Below are positions 52,301-64,000 of a stretch of 64,000 bases of DNA, piece by piece; the stretch's first letter is position 1, and every line of letters begins with the position of its first letter. The notes under the pieces were generated by a model that saw only the letters and a program-made list of their open reading frames with translations, ran no database searches and was not told the DNA's origin. Source of the stretch: Tomocerus qinae (taxonomy: Eukaryota > Arthropoda > Collembola > Entomobryomorpha > Tomoceridae). The translations under genes and the position numbers were made by a program. The stretch spans positions 30,430,201 to 30,494,200 of the forward strand of contig CM034548.1 of NCBI GenBank assembly GCA_020055645.1. The letters are read 5' to 3'.

Positions 52301-55300
52301 GTCCTTCTGAAATGGGGAGAACATTCGAACGATGTTCAGTTCATTCTTCAATGGTCTCCGCTTGACTCGGGAGGATCAAAATTGGGTCCAACGAAACCTG
52401 CTCCAGTTCTCTCAGACGGATTCAGCCACAACGACTCATCTCATTCCCCATCTCCTTTCTCTGGAAAATATAACCATTCGAATTCTTATTCGAATTCTCC
52501 TAACAATGCGGGGCATGGAAACAGCAACCCTCCAACTCAGCCCAATGGCCCTACAAAAAGAGGGGCATCCTCTTCGACGTCATTATTTAGTTCAAACGAG
52601 AGTAGAAATAACCACTCAGTGTCAGAGATGGGTGGGAATAACAAACGAAAGGATCCCAATAATGTGGTTGGTGTAGTCAGAGGGATTCCTCAACGAAACA
52701 GTGACATAAATAGTCATCAGTCAAATATGATGATGCACAATAGTTCGTCGCCGACGAGCAGTTCTCCGAGTTTAAGTGAATTCAGTGGAAATCCCAATGG
52801 GAAAGTGATAAGTGGTGGAATGACAATGTCAGGCCCGTTGATCCAAGGAAATAAAGACAGCTCTTCGACAAAACTTAAAGACTTTAACTTGAGCAGCCCT
52901 CCTCCGTATCGAGAGCCGCCGAACCCGCATAATAATAGTCCTGTTGGTGGTTTGAGCTCGAAAGGACTGTTGCCTCCTTATAGAGAGCCGCCACCACCCA
53001 ATCTCAATCACCACCCTAATCATCTGCAACAAAGGTTGGGTAATAATAACTCTCCTGTTCTGATGCAGCAACATCCTGGGAACAATAGCAGTGCTAGTTC
53101 TAGTGTACAAGGAAGCCCCAGTGTTTTGGGGAGTGGGAACCACGCAGCGTTCAACAATACTAATAGCAGTAGTAATGTGATTAGCCCTAATAGTATCTCT
53201 CAAGATAATCATAGTAGTGGTAGTAATATTAGTAATAGTGCTTCGAATTCTAAGGACTCTCCTAGACTTCCACCTCATCATACCCAGGAGTCGTTTTTCA
53301 ATAGCCCTAGTGATAAGTCTGATAGTTTCACATCTTGGAAAAATAAGGTGAGCTGACCAATTCCTCGCTTACTACTTACTACTAGACTACTTTCTATTGC
53401 TAAAGTCTACTTTGAAACTATTTATCACCTTTGCTTATCGTTATTGGCACTAATAACATACCTATGGGACATTATAGTAATAAAGATAAGTTAATTTGAA
53501 TGCTTGGAAAATATGTATCAGCAATCAAGATTAGTATAATAATATTTGCTCATTTTGAGTACTCCTTTGGAGTAAATGGTTTAATTCACTCAATCTTTAG
53601 CAGCGTACAACGTCGCATGTTTTAAGTCATTACACATAGTCATTGCGTTGTAGTGTAGTCGTAGTATTTACTTCGGTGTCTTCCTGATCAAGTGTAATAA
53701 ACTACATGACACAGTGATTGTATATACCTACGTCTATTGAAGTACAATGTGTGCTGAGGAGAGTGTAACTATTAAAGTTGAACTCTCGGATTCCCATTCC
53801 CATCATATCTTTTCTAGTTTAAAATCCACTTCACTCCATCATTTAGACTAGAAATGGGGACATGAGAAATGAAGAACAATGCATTGCATTGTACAATATT
53901 TTAATACTTGCGGTGGTATTGTTTCAAGAAACGAAATCAAAGCGGCGACTTCGTAAATTATTTTATACATTATATACCTCCATTCGCTAATTATGATAAT
54001 GAATGTGCACTGCATTGCGTACAGGGCTTTTCTTAATCATAAGCCTCGTAGTGCCAAAATACTTTTTGAAAGAATTTACTCTTATGTATAATTCAACAAG
54101 TTAAGGAAAGAAAATAAACTAGATCCGCAATTGAATCTACTAAATGGAAACCTTTTTAAAAGCGTTAGATAATAAATACAGTTTGCAAGATTGCTGAAGT
54201 TCCTTGTAGGGCAATGCTAATTGCGAAGTGTTTGTCATTCATGTTTAAAGTTACTAAATAAGTCACCTAGTTATTTTGACAATGGCTTCCACTTTTATCT
54301 AACTTAATTTATGTTTGAATGGAAAATTAAATTCGTCTATTTTCGTTTGTACTACATAATAATGTTAATGTCACTATACCTTAGCATATTAAAAATAATT
54401 AATATTTGTTGAACTGCTAACTCTTTGACATTTTAGTATATAGTATGAATCTTTAATCTTTGCATCAATGTTAATATTATGCCAAATTAATTCTATGTGG
54501 TCATTTGTTTTTTGCGATGCAGTAATACAATGTCCATTGTTGTTTTGTTCAGTTTGCCTAATGTTTATTTGGATTACTTAACAGGACCACTTGCTTACCA
54601 ATGGTGATATTCCCTCGTCTAACCAAAATGGCTCTGTGCCGAAGCAGTCGCCAATTTCCAATTCGAATCCGCAATACAAAGATTTGGTCCGGCTCATTAA
54701 TTTACAACGGGAGAAACTAACGTCACAACAAGCTGAGCTAACACAAGTATGTTCGAAAATTTGATCTTCGTGCATTTACCTTTTTTGTGATTTATAGGCT
54801 AATTCCTCTATCCACATTGTAATGTAGTATGCACTGTGTTCAATTGATGGATAGGCCCACATCCTAGGATCTGGGCTTCATCATTATGCTATGTTAGTTT
54901 CGAACAGCTGCAGTGTAACACTACGTCCCAACTAATTAAAGTTTGACTTTGCCAAACTGACTTAACTGTATTTTCGATTAATTACCGATTTCCTTTTAAA
55001 CATGCTATACCATCACACGTGTGTTTACACGCATGAACAATGTACTAATAGACGTCCTAATGATTGTAATGATCCTACTACATGTCTTAACTTTGACTAG
55101 GTATGTCTATAAATGTTTATGTGTCTAAAATGTAAATGTTGAAAAATGGTTTGCCTAATCTGATTTCTAAACTGTTTTCGAATAGAAATTATCATAACAC
55201 GATATACAATTAGCTTCTCAAGCAATAATTTTAATTTTATCTTGTAGTGAAGGTTAGAAAATATGTCGGTTATTGAAATTCTTGTACATTTAAGTTCAGA

Positions 55301-57601
55301 TAATTGAAGTAATATTTGCTTAAAATTTCTTAATATGTAATCAATTTATAAGGTGTTAATTGAATTTTAAAATTGGGCTGAATCATGAGGTCAAGTGCAG
55401 CCGTGGGATTTATTTTGTGTAAATTAGACGAAATATTCTGAAAGAAATATTGTCTTCTTGACTCTAAAAGAGAATTAAATGTCACCATTAGTTCCTAGCG
55501 AGGAGTTTGTTTGAATTGGTAATATAATGCTTATAATATTTACAGTACGATGCAGAGATCATGTTTTGGGAAGGAAAAGCCCGAGAGCAGCAACGGCATA
55601 TGGAGTTCATAACAAAAGAAATTGCCCGTTTGGAACTTGTCAGCGCTCAGCATGAAAGTCAAGTTTTATCTTTAGCCCACTTAGAAGAAGAGAACGATTT
55701 TGTTAAGCAAGAGTCTGATGTACTTAAAAATGAATTGGGTGGACTTCGTACGGAACTCACAAAATGTGAAAATGAGCTTCTCCAGTGCAAGAATCGGATA
55801 AGGTATTCGAACATGTAATCCAAGATATTTTTTATCTCAACTTTTTATTTTTACAACTAAAATATAAAGGTATGAAATGTATTGTGTAAGTTAGAAAGGA
55901 TATGGTTATTGTAGTCGTTCTGCGACTACGTTTTTTGCTGTGCCCATAACTCGCACCTGTGTTCACTATATTAAAAGCCAAAATACCTACCTCTTACTAC
56001 TACGAAATTCACCCCACATACATTCTGGTACACTACATTAAATTGACACCATGTTAAAGGGCTTGATAGTGATAGGCACTGTTTCCGTAACTAGCCGATG
56101 ATAGCCCAGTTATAATAATCGAAGGCAAATGTATATTGTAAATGGGTTAGACATTTGTTTTAACATCTATATTCAATGGATTAATTTACTGTTTGATTTC
56201 CTTCTGTGGCTTAGTTTTAAGTTTTGGAGATAAACTTTTTTACGAAGTTAACCTTCACTTATGGCAAAATCTGATTGTTGTTGAAAGATGTATGGAGACC
56301 ATTTGTGGTTAGAATCATCTCGAATCTGACAGCTGCATGATTTTTAATTGATTCTGCTAACGGGCTGCATGGTTTATTGGTTTTTGTTTAAAGGAGAGTC
56401 TAAAATATTCAGTGACAATGACAATGGCCACGACCAAGTCCTCCTTAGTTTGTATAAGACATTAATGTATAATTGTAAACAGACAGATCTGATTTAACTA
56501 TAATATCTACTTTTGTTATTTGATAAGCAATGCTATACGTATAGCACATGAAAATTTAAAAAGCTTTCAGTGGATGAATCAGGAGCATGAAGATATTGAA
56601 TGTAAACTGCTCTTAAATTTTTACACTTTAAGCTCACCTCCGTGGTTTTGTTTGTTTTTCTACTCGACAGTATTAGATAAATCACCAGATAGCATTACTG
56701 TAGTACATGAGGTTTTTTTTATGCTTGTTATATAGGGAGTTGAGCATGGCGTTGACTGTAGTTAGTGCAAACATCAAAACAACCTACCGAACCTGTTTCT
56801 CTTTTTCGTGGTTTAGTTTTTGTCATTATATTTCTTTGGACGAATGTGTGGGTGCTGTTGCCTTAATGCAAATGCGAAGCAATGAAAAGTTTTATGTCTA
56901 GCTTTCTGCATGGGCTAACGGTAATAAAATTGGAGTTATGTCATGGCATGTGATGTGAGCCTCAGTCGGTAACAGCAGAAGGAAAATTATTATTTTACAA
57001 CTATCAAAATGTAGAGCGAAAGAGTAATATTCGCATTACGTGAATAAAATCCGAATTAATTATGCATGCGTGGCATTATGACTTTATTGAAAGGTATAAC
57101 AATATGATTGTACAAGTTCTGAGTCGTTGAAATGGTTATAACTCAAAATAAAACTTTTCTTTTAATTTTTTTTGTTCAATTTAATGATTTGACAATAGGC
57201 TGCTGATGGACGAGTTGCACAGCACTCAGATGCAGATGAGTCAGCGGCAAGAAGAGTGGGTGCAAAGGGAAGCAAATACTTTGGCAGAAATAGAACGCCT
57301 GAAAAAAGAATTAGATGTTGCTCGAAGAGAGACGGATGCTGTTTCTGATTTGTCAGGATCTCTGGACAAAGAAGTTCACTCATTGGAAGCGAATCTATCG
57401 GAAAAAAAGAAACAAATGGAGCGTCTTGTGGCTGCTATGAAAGAAGCTAATCTACAGAGTTTAACTATTCACCCACCTGACGAAGTCATTGATGGGGCAA
57501 CTCACCATCGATCCGGAAGCACCAGACGAATGATTGGTTCTCCCCGGCAGCTTGAAAATGCAGCACCCACCAGTAAAAATCCTCACGGCGTTTGGGTTTA
57601 A
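46331..57601 (+). CDS. RASSF8: Ras-association domain protein, RASSF7/8 type
   Basis: Coding exons are 46331-46402, 51634-51744, 52301-53347, 54585-54746, 55546-55802 and 57199-57601 (2052 nt, 683 aa). The N-terminal RA domain (residues 1 to about 80) begins [17 protein letters not shown], as in vertebrate RASSF8, and includes [21 protein letters not shown]. Residues about 90-410 form a long Asn/Ser/Pro-rich disordered linker, mostly one exon, holding PPPY (261-264) and LPPY (285-288). Residues about 440-640 are coiled coil (LINLQREKL, then exons 5-6). The C-terminus carries the family's SPRQL and final GVWV block. Fly RASSF8 acts at adherens junctions with ASPP to limit growth. Introns are 0.55-5.2 kb. 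Confidence 0.94.
46403..51633 (+). other. RASSF8 intron 1 (5.2 kb)
   Basis: Large AT-rich intron between the first two coding exons, bounded by CAA|GTAAGT and TATAACAG. Open frames inside (for example 47096-47449 and 49514-49726) are hydrophobic chance frames. No nested gene or clear transposon was recognised. Confidence 0.7.
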
Positions 57602-57894
57602 GACAGGATCTTGGCCTTCAGAACGAATATCATTAGCAATAGTTGCGTTGGCATTTAAATCAACACGGATTTATATTAGTTTAATCCAGCAGAAGAAAAA
57701 TATCATTATTGTACTAACAATTAAGTAATATTGAAATGAATTATAAAGTAGGATAAGTACTAAAAGAGTTATTTAGCAGTTGTAGAATGTGGAACATAAT
57801 TCTAGTGACATATTGTTTACACTACAAAGATGCATAATATATGGAACAAGTAAATGCAAAGTTTGAAAGTCTTTTACTGCTATGCAAAGCCGTA

Positions 57895-57900
57895 AATAAA
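57895..57900 (+). terminator. candidate poly(A) signal of RASSF8
   Basis: AATAAA about 300 bp after the stop codon. Later AT-rich sequence offers alternatives, so the true 3' end is uncertain. Confidence 0.45.
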
Positions 57901-58040
57901 CATAGGTATCTTTAGTATTTTCCAACCTAGCAAAGTTTAAATGTAACGAATTGGTCCAGTTTGTGTTGAATAATTTATTGCATTTGTAAACCTGGAATAT
58001 TAGTTAAGCATCGAGTTAAGTATAAGTTACTGGTCAACTC

Positions 58041-58084
58041 TACGTTTTCAATTGTTATACCATGGTATAACAATTGAAAACGTA
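58041..58084. repeat. 44-bp perfect palindrome without spacer
   Basis: Twenty-two bases are followed immediately by their exact reverse complement, centred on CCATGG (58060-58065). It lies just downstream of RASSF8 and about 2.1 kb before the convergent SCYL2 3' end. It could form a cruciform or an RNA hairpin if transcribed. Confidence 0.95.
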
Positions 58085-60196
58085 TACCACCCTTTTTCGT
58101 GAATAGTGAGTAAGTTTATATTTTTAAGGTTCAATTCAATATTTGCCATTATGATTTGTTCTTTCTGAATGATTTATCAGGAAAGAAAGTATCTGAACTG
58201 TAATTACTTAGCTATCAAGAAATATCATAGGTTTATGTGAATATCCTATGGGAATTTTCAAGCATAGCTGTAGAGAAACTACTACAAATAAGTACAAGAG
58301 TTGTAGGAAAACATCCATTTGCCTTAAATTATCTGTAGATTTACTACATTATTGTTTGTAGTTGTAAGTAGATAAGAATAGTAATTTAATGTGTATGTTT
58401 AAGATGTATTTGGCAAGTTTTCCAAAACGCATTTGTAGGTATAATATAATAATTTATGAACGTAACACGTCTTAGGGTGTATATGTAGTAAAGAGTGAAG
58501 AAGAATTAAATTATCAGCTATGTATCCAGTTATCTTATCTTGTGAATATGAACTGATACAGGTGACAAGGTGACTATATGTTTCTCGTATGAATCACAAT
58601 GAGTTTTTAGTAATGTCTGGTTAGTTAAAGTTCAAAGCTATATGAAAATTCACTTTAATTAAGAAACTATTTATTATCATTGTTCATAGTATAGATATTG
58701 AAAGAAAGATCGTTGACGCATGTAAATAGACTAATTGTTAAGCAACCCACGTCTTCAAATCGTCAGATTATGATAGGTGCAGTTAAATGTCAAACGCAGG
58801 ATTACAATGACAAATTATGTCGGTCAGCAGCTATAAAATATTAGGTTCATTGATGTCAGGTATTATTAGTATTGACTTGTACTGTGACTCTTCTGATACT
58901 ATGGGTATGTGTACGTTCTGCTTTGCAATATATCTTCAAATTGACTGATCCTATGTTCATTAATATAGTCTTAAAAATTTAAAAGCTCTCGAATTTGCTT
59001 TAATCTCTGGAACTTACAGTTTCAGCCATATTTAGTCGTTTTTCCTCATTGAATGATCTTCCTTCTAAGACGTAGTGAGATTTGTTACTCGAATTTAGTT
59101 AAAGTTTACCCAAATAAACAGTAATCTCAGTATTCACCGATGTTATGTTCAATGTTTGTCGTAATCGTAAGTAAATTATGCTATATGGAATGTGGAAGCT
59201 TCTACAAAAATTGAAGTAAAGGCAATGAAATAATTGTAATAGTTAAATGGTTTTTCTGACCGTAGCTGTGTTTTATTTTGCATTATTATTAATCATGAAT
59301 TTAAGTTTTTTCTCGCTATATAGCTTATAGATCCATAACTATTCATAAAAAGTAACCCATTTTTCGACAATAATAGGAAATGTAGCCCGTGTGACACTTG
59401 TTCATTGTATGTATGTTACAATAGATATAGATAGACCCTTTATGATTCAGTTTTAATCTATATAATAGCTTGTTTTGGATGTTTAATAACAAATAACAAA
59501 CATTCAGGTATAATATTTCATAACTTTTATTAGTATTTCTGTAAAGCATCGACGTATGCAGTACATTACAGTCCATAGACATCACAATATATAGGTAATT
59601 TACTGTTTAAACTACATGAAAATTCCTGTTGACTAAATAAAATGATATTTAACTTAGTTAATAGAATTCACACCCCAAATGAGTAAGTTACTATCAGGAC
59701 AAGTATCAGATCCATGTTTGGGGCATTCACTACCCAACAGCACCAATTTCTACGTTATGTAAGTACTCTTAGCATACAATACAAAACCGTAGTAAAAATT
59801 AGTATAAAAACGGTTGTCGACGCTTAAAACAAATAAATAGGTACATTATATTGAAATTGACTTTTACTAGAGCCTTCGGAAGAGAACTGATAACTTACTT
59901 CGAATCCTAGATTATTTTGAGATTATACACTAAAAACTTTAAAATAATGTAGGGGTGCCTAAACTAAACAAGAATTTACGCAAGGGAATATAGTAAGAAC
60001 TAAAATTATATTATTAATACTATGTAAGTAGCAAAACAATTTTAAACCATTAACTTCAAACTACGAACAATTAGAATTTAGAATACAAAAACGTACGACA
60101 TGGCTAACATTGTTTATGTTATTAAAACTACAACTTGAAAGAAAGCATATTTATTCCATTAACAAACTGAAAGCACAGAAGTTCATAATAACAGTA
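58085..60196. other. convergent intergenic region
   Basis: AT-rich region between the 3' ends of RASSF8 (plus) and SCYL2 (minus). It may include a longer RASSF8 3'UTR. No gene or repeat was recognised. Confidence 0.5.
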
Positions 60197-60202
60197 TTTA
60201 TT
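60197..60202 (-). terminator. candidate poly(A) signal of SCYL2
   Basis: AATAAA on the minus strand, about 100 bp after the stop codon. Another lies near 60147. Confidence 0.5.
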
Positions 60203-60303
60203 GGAAATTACTAGTGAAATTTAAAATAAATGTTAAACTCCAAACAATTTAGATAATCTACTGGACACTTACAATGACCAAGAGAGGTAATTTTTAGCTT
60301 ACA

Positions 60304-63300
60304 TCATTGGAGGAAGTCGTCGATATCGCGTTGAGTTAAACGCTTTACTTGCTGGGACTGAGAAGATTGAGAGGTTGGCTGCATCGATGAGTTGAACATG
60401 GGAGTGGAGTGACGAGGAGCCGCCGTTACAGGTCCTGTTGTACCTATTTGATGATTCATCACCGAAGCCTGAGGAGATTCCCAGCGGGAAGGAGTATAAA
60501 AACTTCCCGTATCAGAAACGGTTTGATTTCCGGAGTAAAGAGGGTTAAGTGGGGACATCGAATTAAACCGAGGAGTGCTAGTGAATCCACTTGGAATTAT
60601 TGGAGTAGGTTGCTGACGATTGGACCCAGAGGTAATTGCAGGCATAGAAGCCGAGGAAGGAAGAGGATTAAGGGGAGAATTTACTCCCATCTGTCTTAAA
60701 TTCGCTTCGATTAAAGTCGATGTAAGATCTCGTGCATGGATCGGCCGGTTTTCAATGAACGGCGTGGGTATATTATTACATAGCTGAGAACTGGAACAGA
60801 AACAAAAGAAAACTTGTAAAAGTTACTTTAATAATTTTAATTGTAGTGATGATGTTATCGTGCTTACCCAGGTTTGCTTTTTCCAGACACGACTTCACTG
60901 CTATATGGAGAAGTTTCAAAACTAATTGCATTACTGGACGATCCTGGCGTTGACTGATAAAAGGGACCAAAATTGTGCCCTTCCTTGTTTGTACTTTCCA
61001 AGTTATTTATCTTCACACTGTTCATACTTTTGCTGGCCATACCGTTAACATTATTTTTGTAACTCGAATTAGTTATACTGTTATTTGCCATGTGAGAATT
61101 ACTGCTTCCACTTTTAACGTTACTAAAATCAGCCACAACATGAATAGTATTTAACCCCGAAAAATCTGAATGGTTGTTCAATTCGGTTTTCCTGTTGATT
61201 AAAATAAAGCAGAAATGAATACATAAAATATTACACAAATGACACTTTTATAATGGAAAATACTCAAATTTTGAATTCTTGATGAGTAATGATACTTACA
61301 ATTGTTCTTGTTCCTTAGCAATGGCACCAACTTCTTCTAGTTTCGCCTTATGTTCCGTTTCAACCATGTGTATCATTTCATGAATAAAATTCATAATAGT
61401 GGAAAACTGTTGGGAAGTCAAACCATTTTCAATACTTAGAGGGAAGACAAATGGTAGAATTTTCGTAGCAATTACTTCTTTTGACACACCAAGCTTTTTA
61501 TGCGTTACAGCCAGACGGTAAATACCTGTTTAAAAGTAATGATTGTATAATAAATTAAAATTGTCTAATCAAAGGAGAAAAATATATTAATCTAACCGAT
61601 TATTCCCATGATGACTGCAGGCTCCCGTGACGATATTTCCATTAAAAAAGGTAGAACAAAATCCATGACTAGCCATTTATCCAAGTGGTCCAAAATCTTT
61701 CCCAATGACACTAAAGAATTTACTCGAACCTGCAAAATTCAAATGTCCATCTTCCTCAAGTAATTTTGTTTAGTAATGCAAAAACAATCTGTCAAAAAAT
61801 TTGATAGTAAAAAAGTACTTACAGACAGATTTTGGGTAGTCAGACAAAGTCGTTTGACTCTTGGCAACAGCGAATTTTTCATAGCTGGATAATCAATAAG
61901 AGCTGCAAAACTCGGAATTATAGACAAACAGGATTCTTGAACCTGAACGGAGTCTGACTCAAGCGATCCATAGAGCAAAGGTAAGACATCTGATTTTGTT
62001 ATTTCGGGAGGAGTCTTTTGGAGCAACAGTTCCATATATTTCATAAAGATGAACAGTACCTAAAATGTAATAAAAAGAGTTCGCATAAGTCAAATTCATT
62101 ATTATCTGTCGCTTGCTAGAACAAAGATATAAATATGTAAATCTCACCTGGACAGGTTCTCTAAGCTTCATTACATCTTTTAGGTAGGGTAAGATGTGAT
62201 TTGTGTATTCTTCGTTTGTAGACCATTCTGCGATCTGTAGCACATTTGGAAGGACAAAGGGTACCATAGAGGGGTTTACAAATTCTTGAGCCAAGCAAGG
62301 GACGATTCTGTTATCACGTATTAGAAATGATAATCTATTTTTCTTTTGTTTTAGTCATAATTTAAAAACTTCATAGTAGATTTTATCTTACCGATGGACT
62401 CTCACGCGGTGAGGTAGTTTTGGAAGAATATCAGATAAACCCTTGTAAAACTTGCTCTTTTGTAGATTGCTCCATTGAAAAAGAGAATCTAGATAGTTCA
62501 GTGTCTTAACGCTTTCATCGTGAAAGAATTCGAACTGAAAATAATTATTCCAAAACATGACAATACTCAACATATTAATCTACAAATGATTAATTTTAAA
62601 CACAGTAACTTACTTTAACAAATTCGTGGAAGTCGGGTCTACTTGAAGGCACAAAATTTAATAGCCGTTTTTCAAATTGCCTCATTTCTTGAGGAATACA
62701 CTCCAATTTTATTTCAGATAACGGCGTTTTAAACTATTATAGGACACCATCAAATTAATAGTGCATAAAATTTAAAATTGTGGTTGATCAAAATAACGTT
62801 AAAACTGCTTACAGTGTTTAAATTCCGTTTATAAGATGAAAAACTTCCACAACTCTCTACGAGTGGCTTGCCGCCACTGAATGCAGTGTATGCTAATAAT
62901 CCCAGAGAGAATATGTCGCTCGCCCCACAACAAGTTAAACTGTTCACGTATTCTGGGGCTAAGTAATCTAGATTTTGTTGAGCTAAATGAGTCATTTCGG
63001 GATCGTACTCGGTTACTCTAACTTCAGTCTTTGTCTAAAATAAAAGAATATTGAAGCAAATAATTTCCAAGGTAGCATGGAGAATATTGGTAAACCAAAT
63101 TTTTAAGTACTAACCTCTTCGGCTGTTATTGGTACTACGAAATCTAAACCGAAAATTTTCCATGCTCCTTGCTGATTTATTATAATTGACTCAGGGCACA
63201 GATTCCCATGAATCATCTTCACGTCATCTTGCAAGAAAGTTAAACCGTCGCAAATTTGCAACAACCCATACTTTATTTCCACTTCGTGAAGTGTGTATGT

Positions 63301-63979
63301 CTTCAGTTCTGGTCTCAGTGGCTCTGATATATTTCCAGTTTGTCCGAGAATATTTGCTAAACTGGCAAAAACTGGTTCCGTTGCGAATGCCATTGTTTCC
63401 CTATAAATTAGCAAAACAATCTTAACATATTTGAACAAGTAAATGTTTTTAAGTAGAGAATGTTTATCAACTAAGCCATGTCATAATTATCTAACAATAT
63501 ATCATTCGTTGTGTAATGTATAGTTTGCATAAATCAATTTGAAATAAATAAATAGATATAAATACCTTGAATCTTCCAAAGGATGTTGCACTGTTAGAAA
63601 TTTCGGATGACGAAGTCTAGTCAATTGATTGACACCTTTCTTAACTGTATTCATCATAGATTCTCTGTCTCGTTTCGTCCAAGACGCTAGCTGTTTCTTT
63701 TCGAACACAAATATCGCAGCTTCTTGCTTTGTACTCTTCTTGTACCCAGAGTAGATTTTCCATGTCAAACCTGAAAATAATATTTACAATTATCAAATTA
63801 CAACACTAAAATGAAAAATAAACATTAAATTAAATATTACCTGGACCGCCTGTGGCTATTAATTGGCTTATTTCGTATTCTCTATTAACTGGATTTCCGG
63901 GCAGTACAACCGACAGCTGTGACACTGTACTAGTCACCGATGATACGGTGTTTCTCAATTTATTTATGACACTATCCAT
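60304..63979 (-). CDS. SCYL2: SCY1-like pseudokinase 2
   Basis: Twelve exons on the minus strand: 63841-63979, 63566-63770, 63115-63400, 62813-63034, 62614-62733, 62392-62534, 62148-62307, 61823-62059, 61597-61729, 61300-61525, 60868-61191 and 60304-60790 (2682 nt, 893 aa). The start MDSVINKLRNTVSSVTS and GNPVNREYEI match SCYL2. The kinase-like domain (about 30-310) is inactive by sequence: the catalytic HRD is HGN (179-181), the DFG region reads GLDF (199-202) and the ATP-binding lysine region reads AAIFVFEKK. HEAT-like repeats follow (about 340-590, for example EFVNPSMVPFVLPNV), then a Ser/Asn/Pro-rich tail ending RDIDDFLQ. Known members bind clathrin and AP-2 and act in endosome-Golgi traffic. 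Introns are 70-165 bp. The promoter lies at or beyond the window edge. Confidence 0.96.
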
Positions 63980-64000
63980 TTTTATTAATTACGCCGAAAC

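Noticed and set aside
1-64000. tRNA, rRNA and CRISPR arrays
   Set aside because: Reading both strands I found no tRNA B-box type GTTCGANTC in a foldable context, no rRNA-like sequence and no regularly spaced repeats.

Overview
The window is eukaryotic, AT-rich DNA with canonical GT-AG introns. It is most likely from an arthropod: it holds an arthropod-type SMYD (SET/MYND) gene, its homologues match insect gene families, and it has a short run of the arthropod telomere motif. A hexapod such as a springtail would fit, but the species cannot be read from the sequence. Five protein-coding genes are well supported. In each, the exon lengths sum to a multiple of three with matching splice phases.

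Region 1-23.8 kb is nearly gene-free. It contains a GC-rich candidate exon on the minus strand (18425-18713), a second possible minus-strand exon (21922-22140), a weaker plus-strand candidate (2877-3040) and a non-autonomous transposon-like element (23021-23569).

Region 23.86-32.46 kb is the most unusual part. A 2.73-kb segment carrying a complete gene with its own TATA promoter, three coding exons and poly(A) signal occurs twice (23858-26595 and 29499-32231), 5641 bp apart and almost identical. The gene encodes a 438-residue filamin-repeat plus NHL-propeller protein of the LIN-41/TRIM71/Wech type, without RING, B-box or coiled coil. A single SMYD-like gene (26998-29003) sits between the copies. 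Directly after copy 2 lies a third, diverged fragment of the gene's 3' flank, a trace of an older rearrangement.

Region 32.5-45.9 kb is repeat-rich and has no recognised gene. It holds a composite foldback (32827-33631), an inverted-repeat element (35482-35998) and a 1.1-kb near-perfect inverted repeat (40862-41976). Possible leader exons or promoters lie at 36.3 kb and 39.4-39.66 kb.

Region 46-64 kb holds two convergent genes. On the plus strand is an N-terminal RASSF gene (RASSF7/8 type, 683 aa, six coding exons with large introns) whose leader carries two upstream ORFs. On the minus strand is a complete SCYL2 pseudokinase gene (893 aa, 12 exons with introns of 70-165 bp). Both are conserved metazoan genes: RASSF8 acts at adherens junctions and in growth control, SCYL2 in clathrin-coated vesicle traffic. 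They are neighbours, with no evidence that they work as a unit. A 44-bp perfect palindrome lies between their 3' ends.
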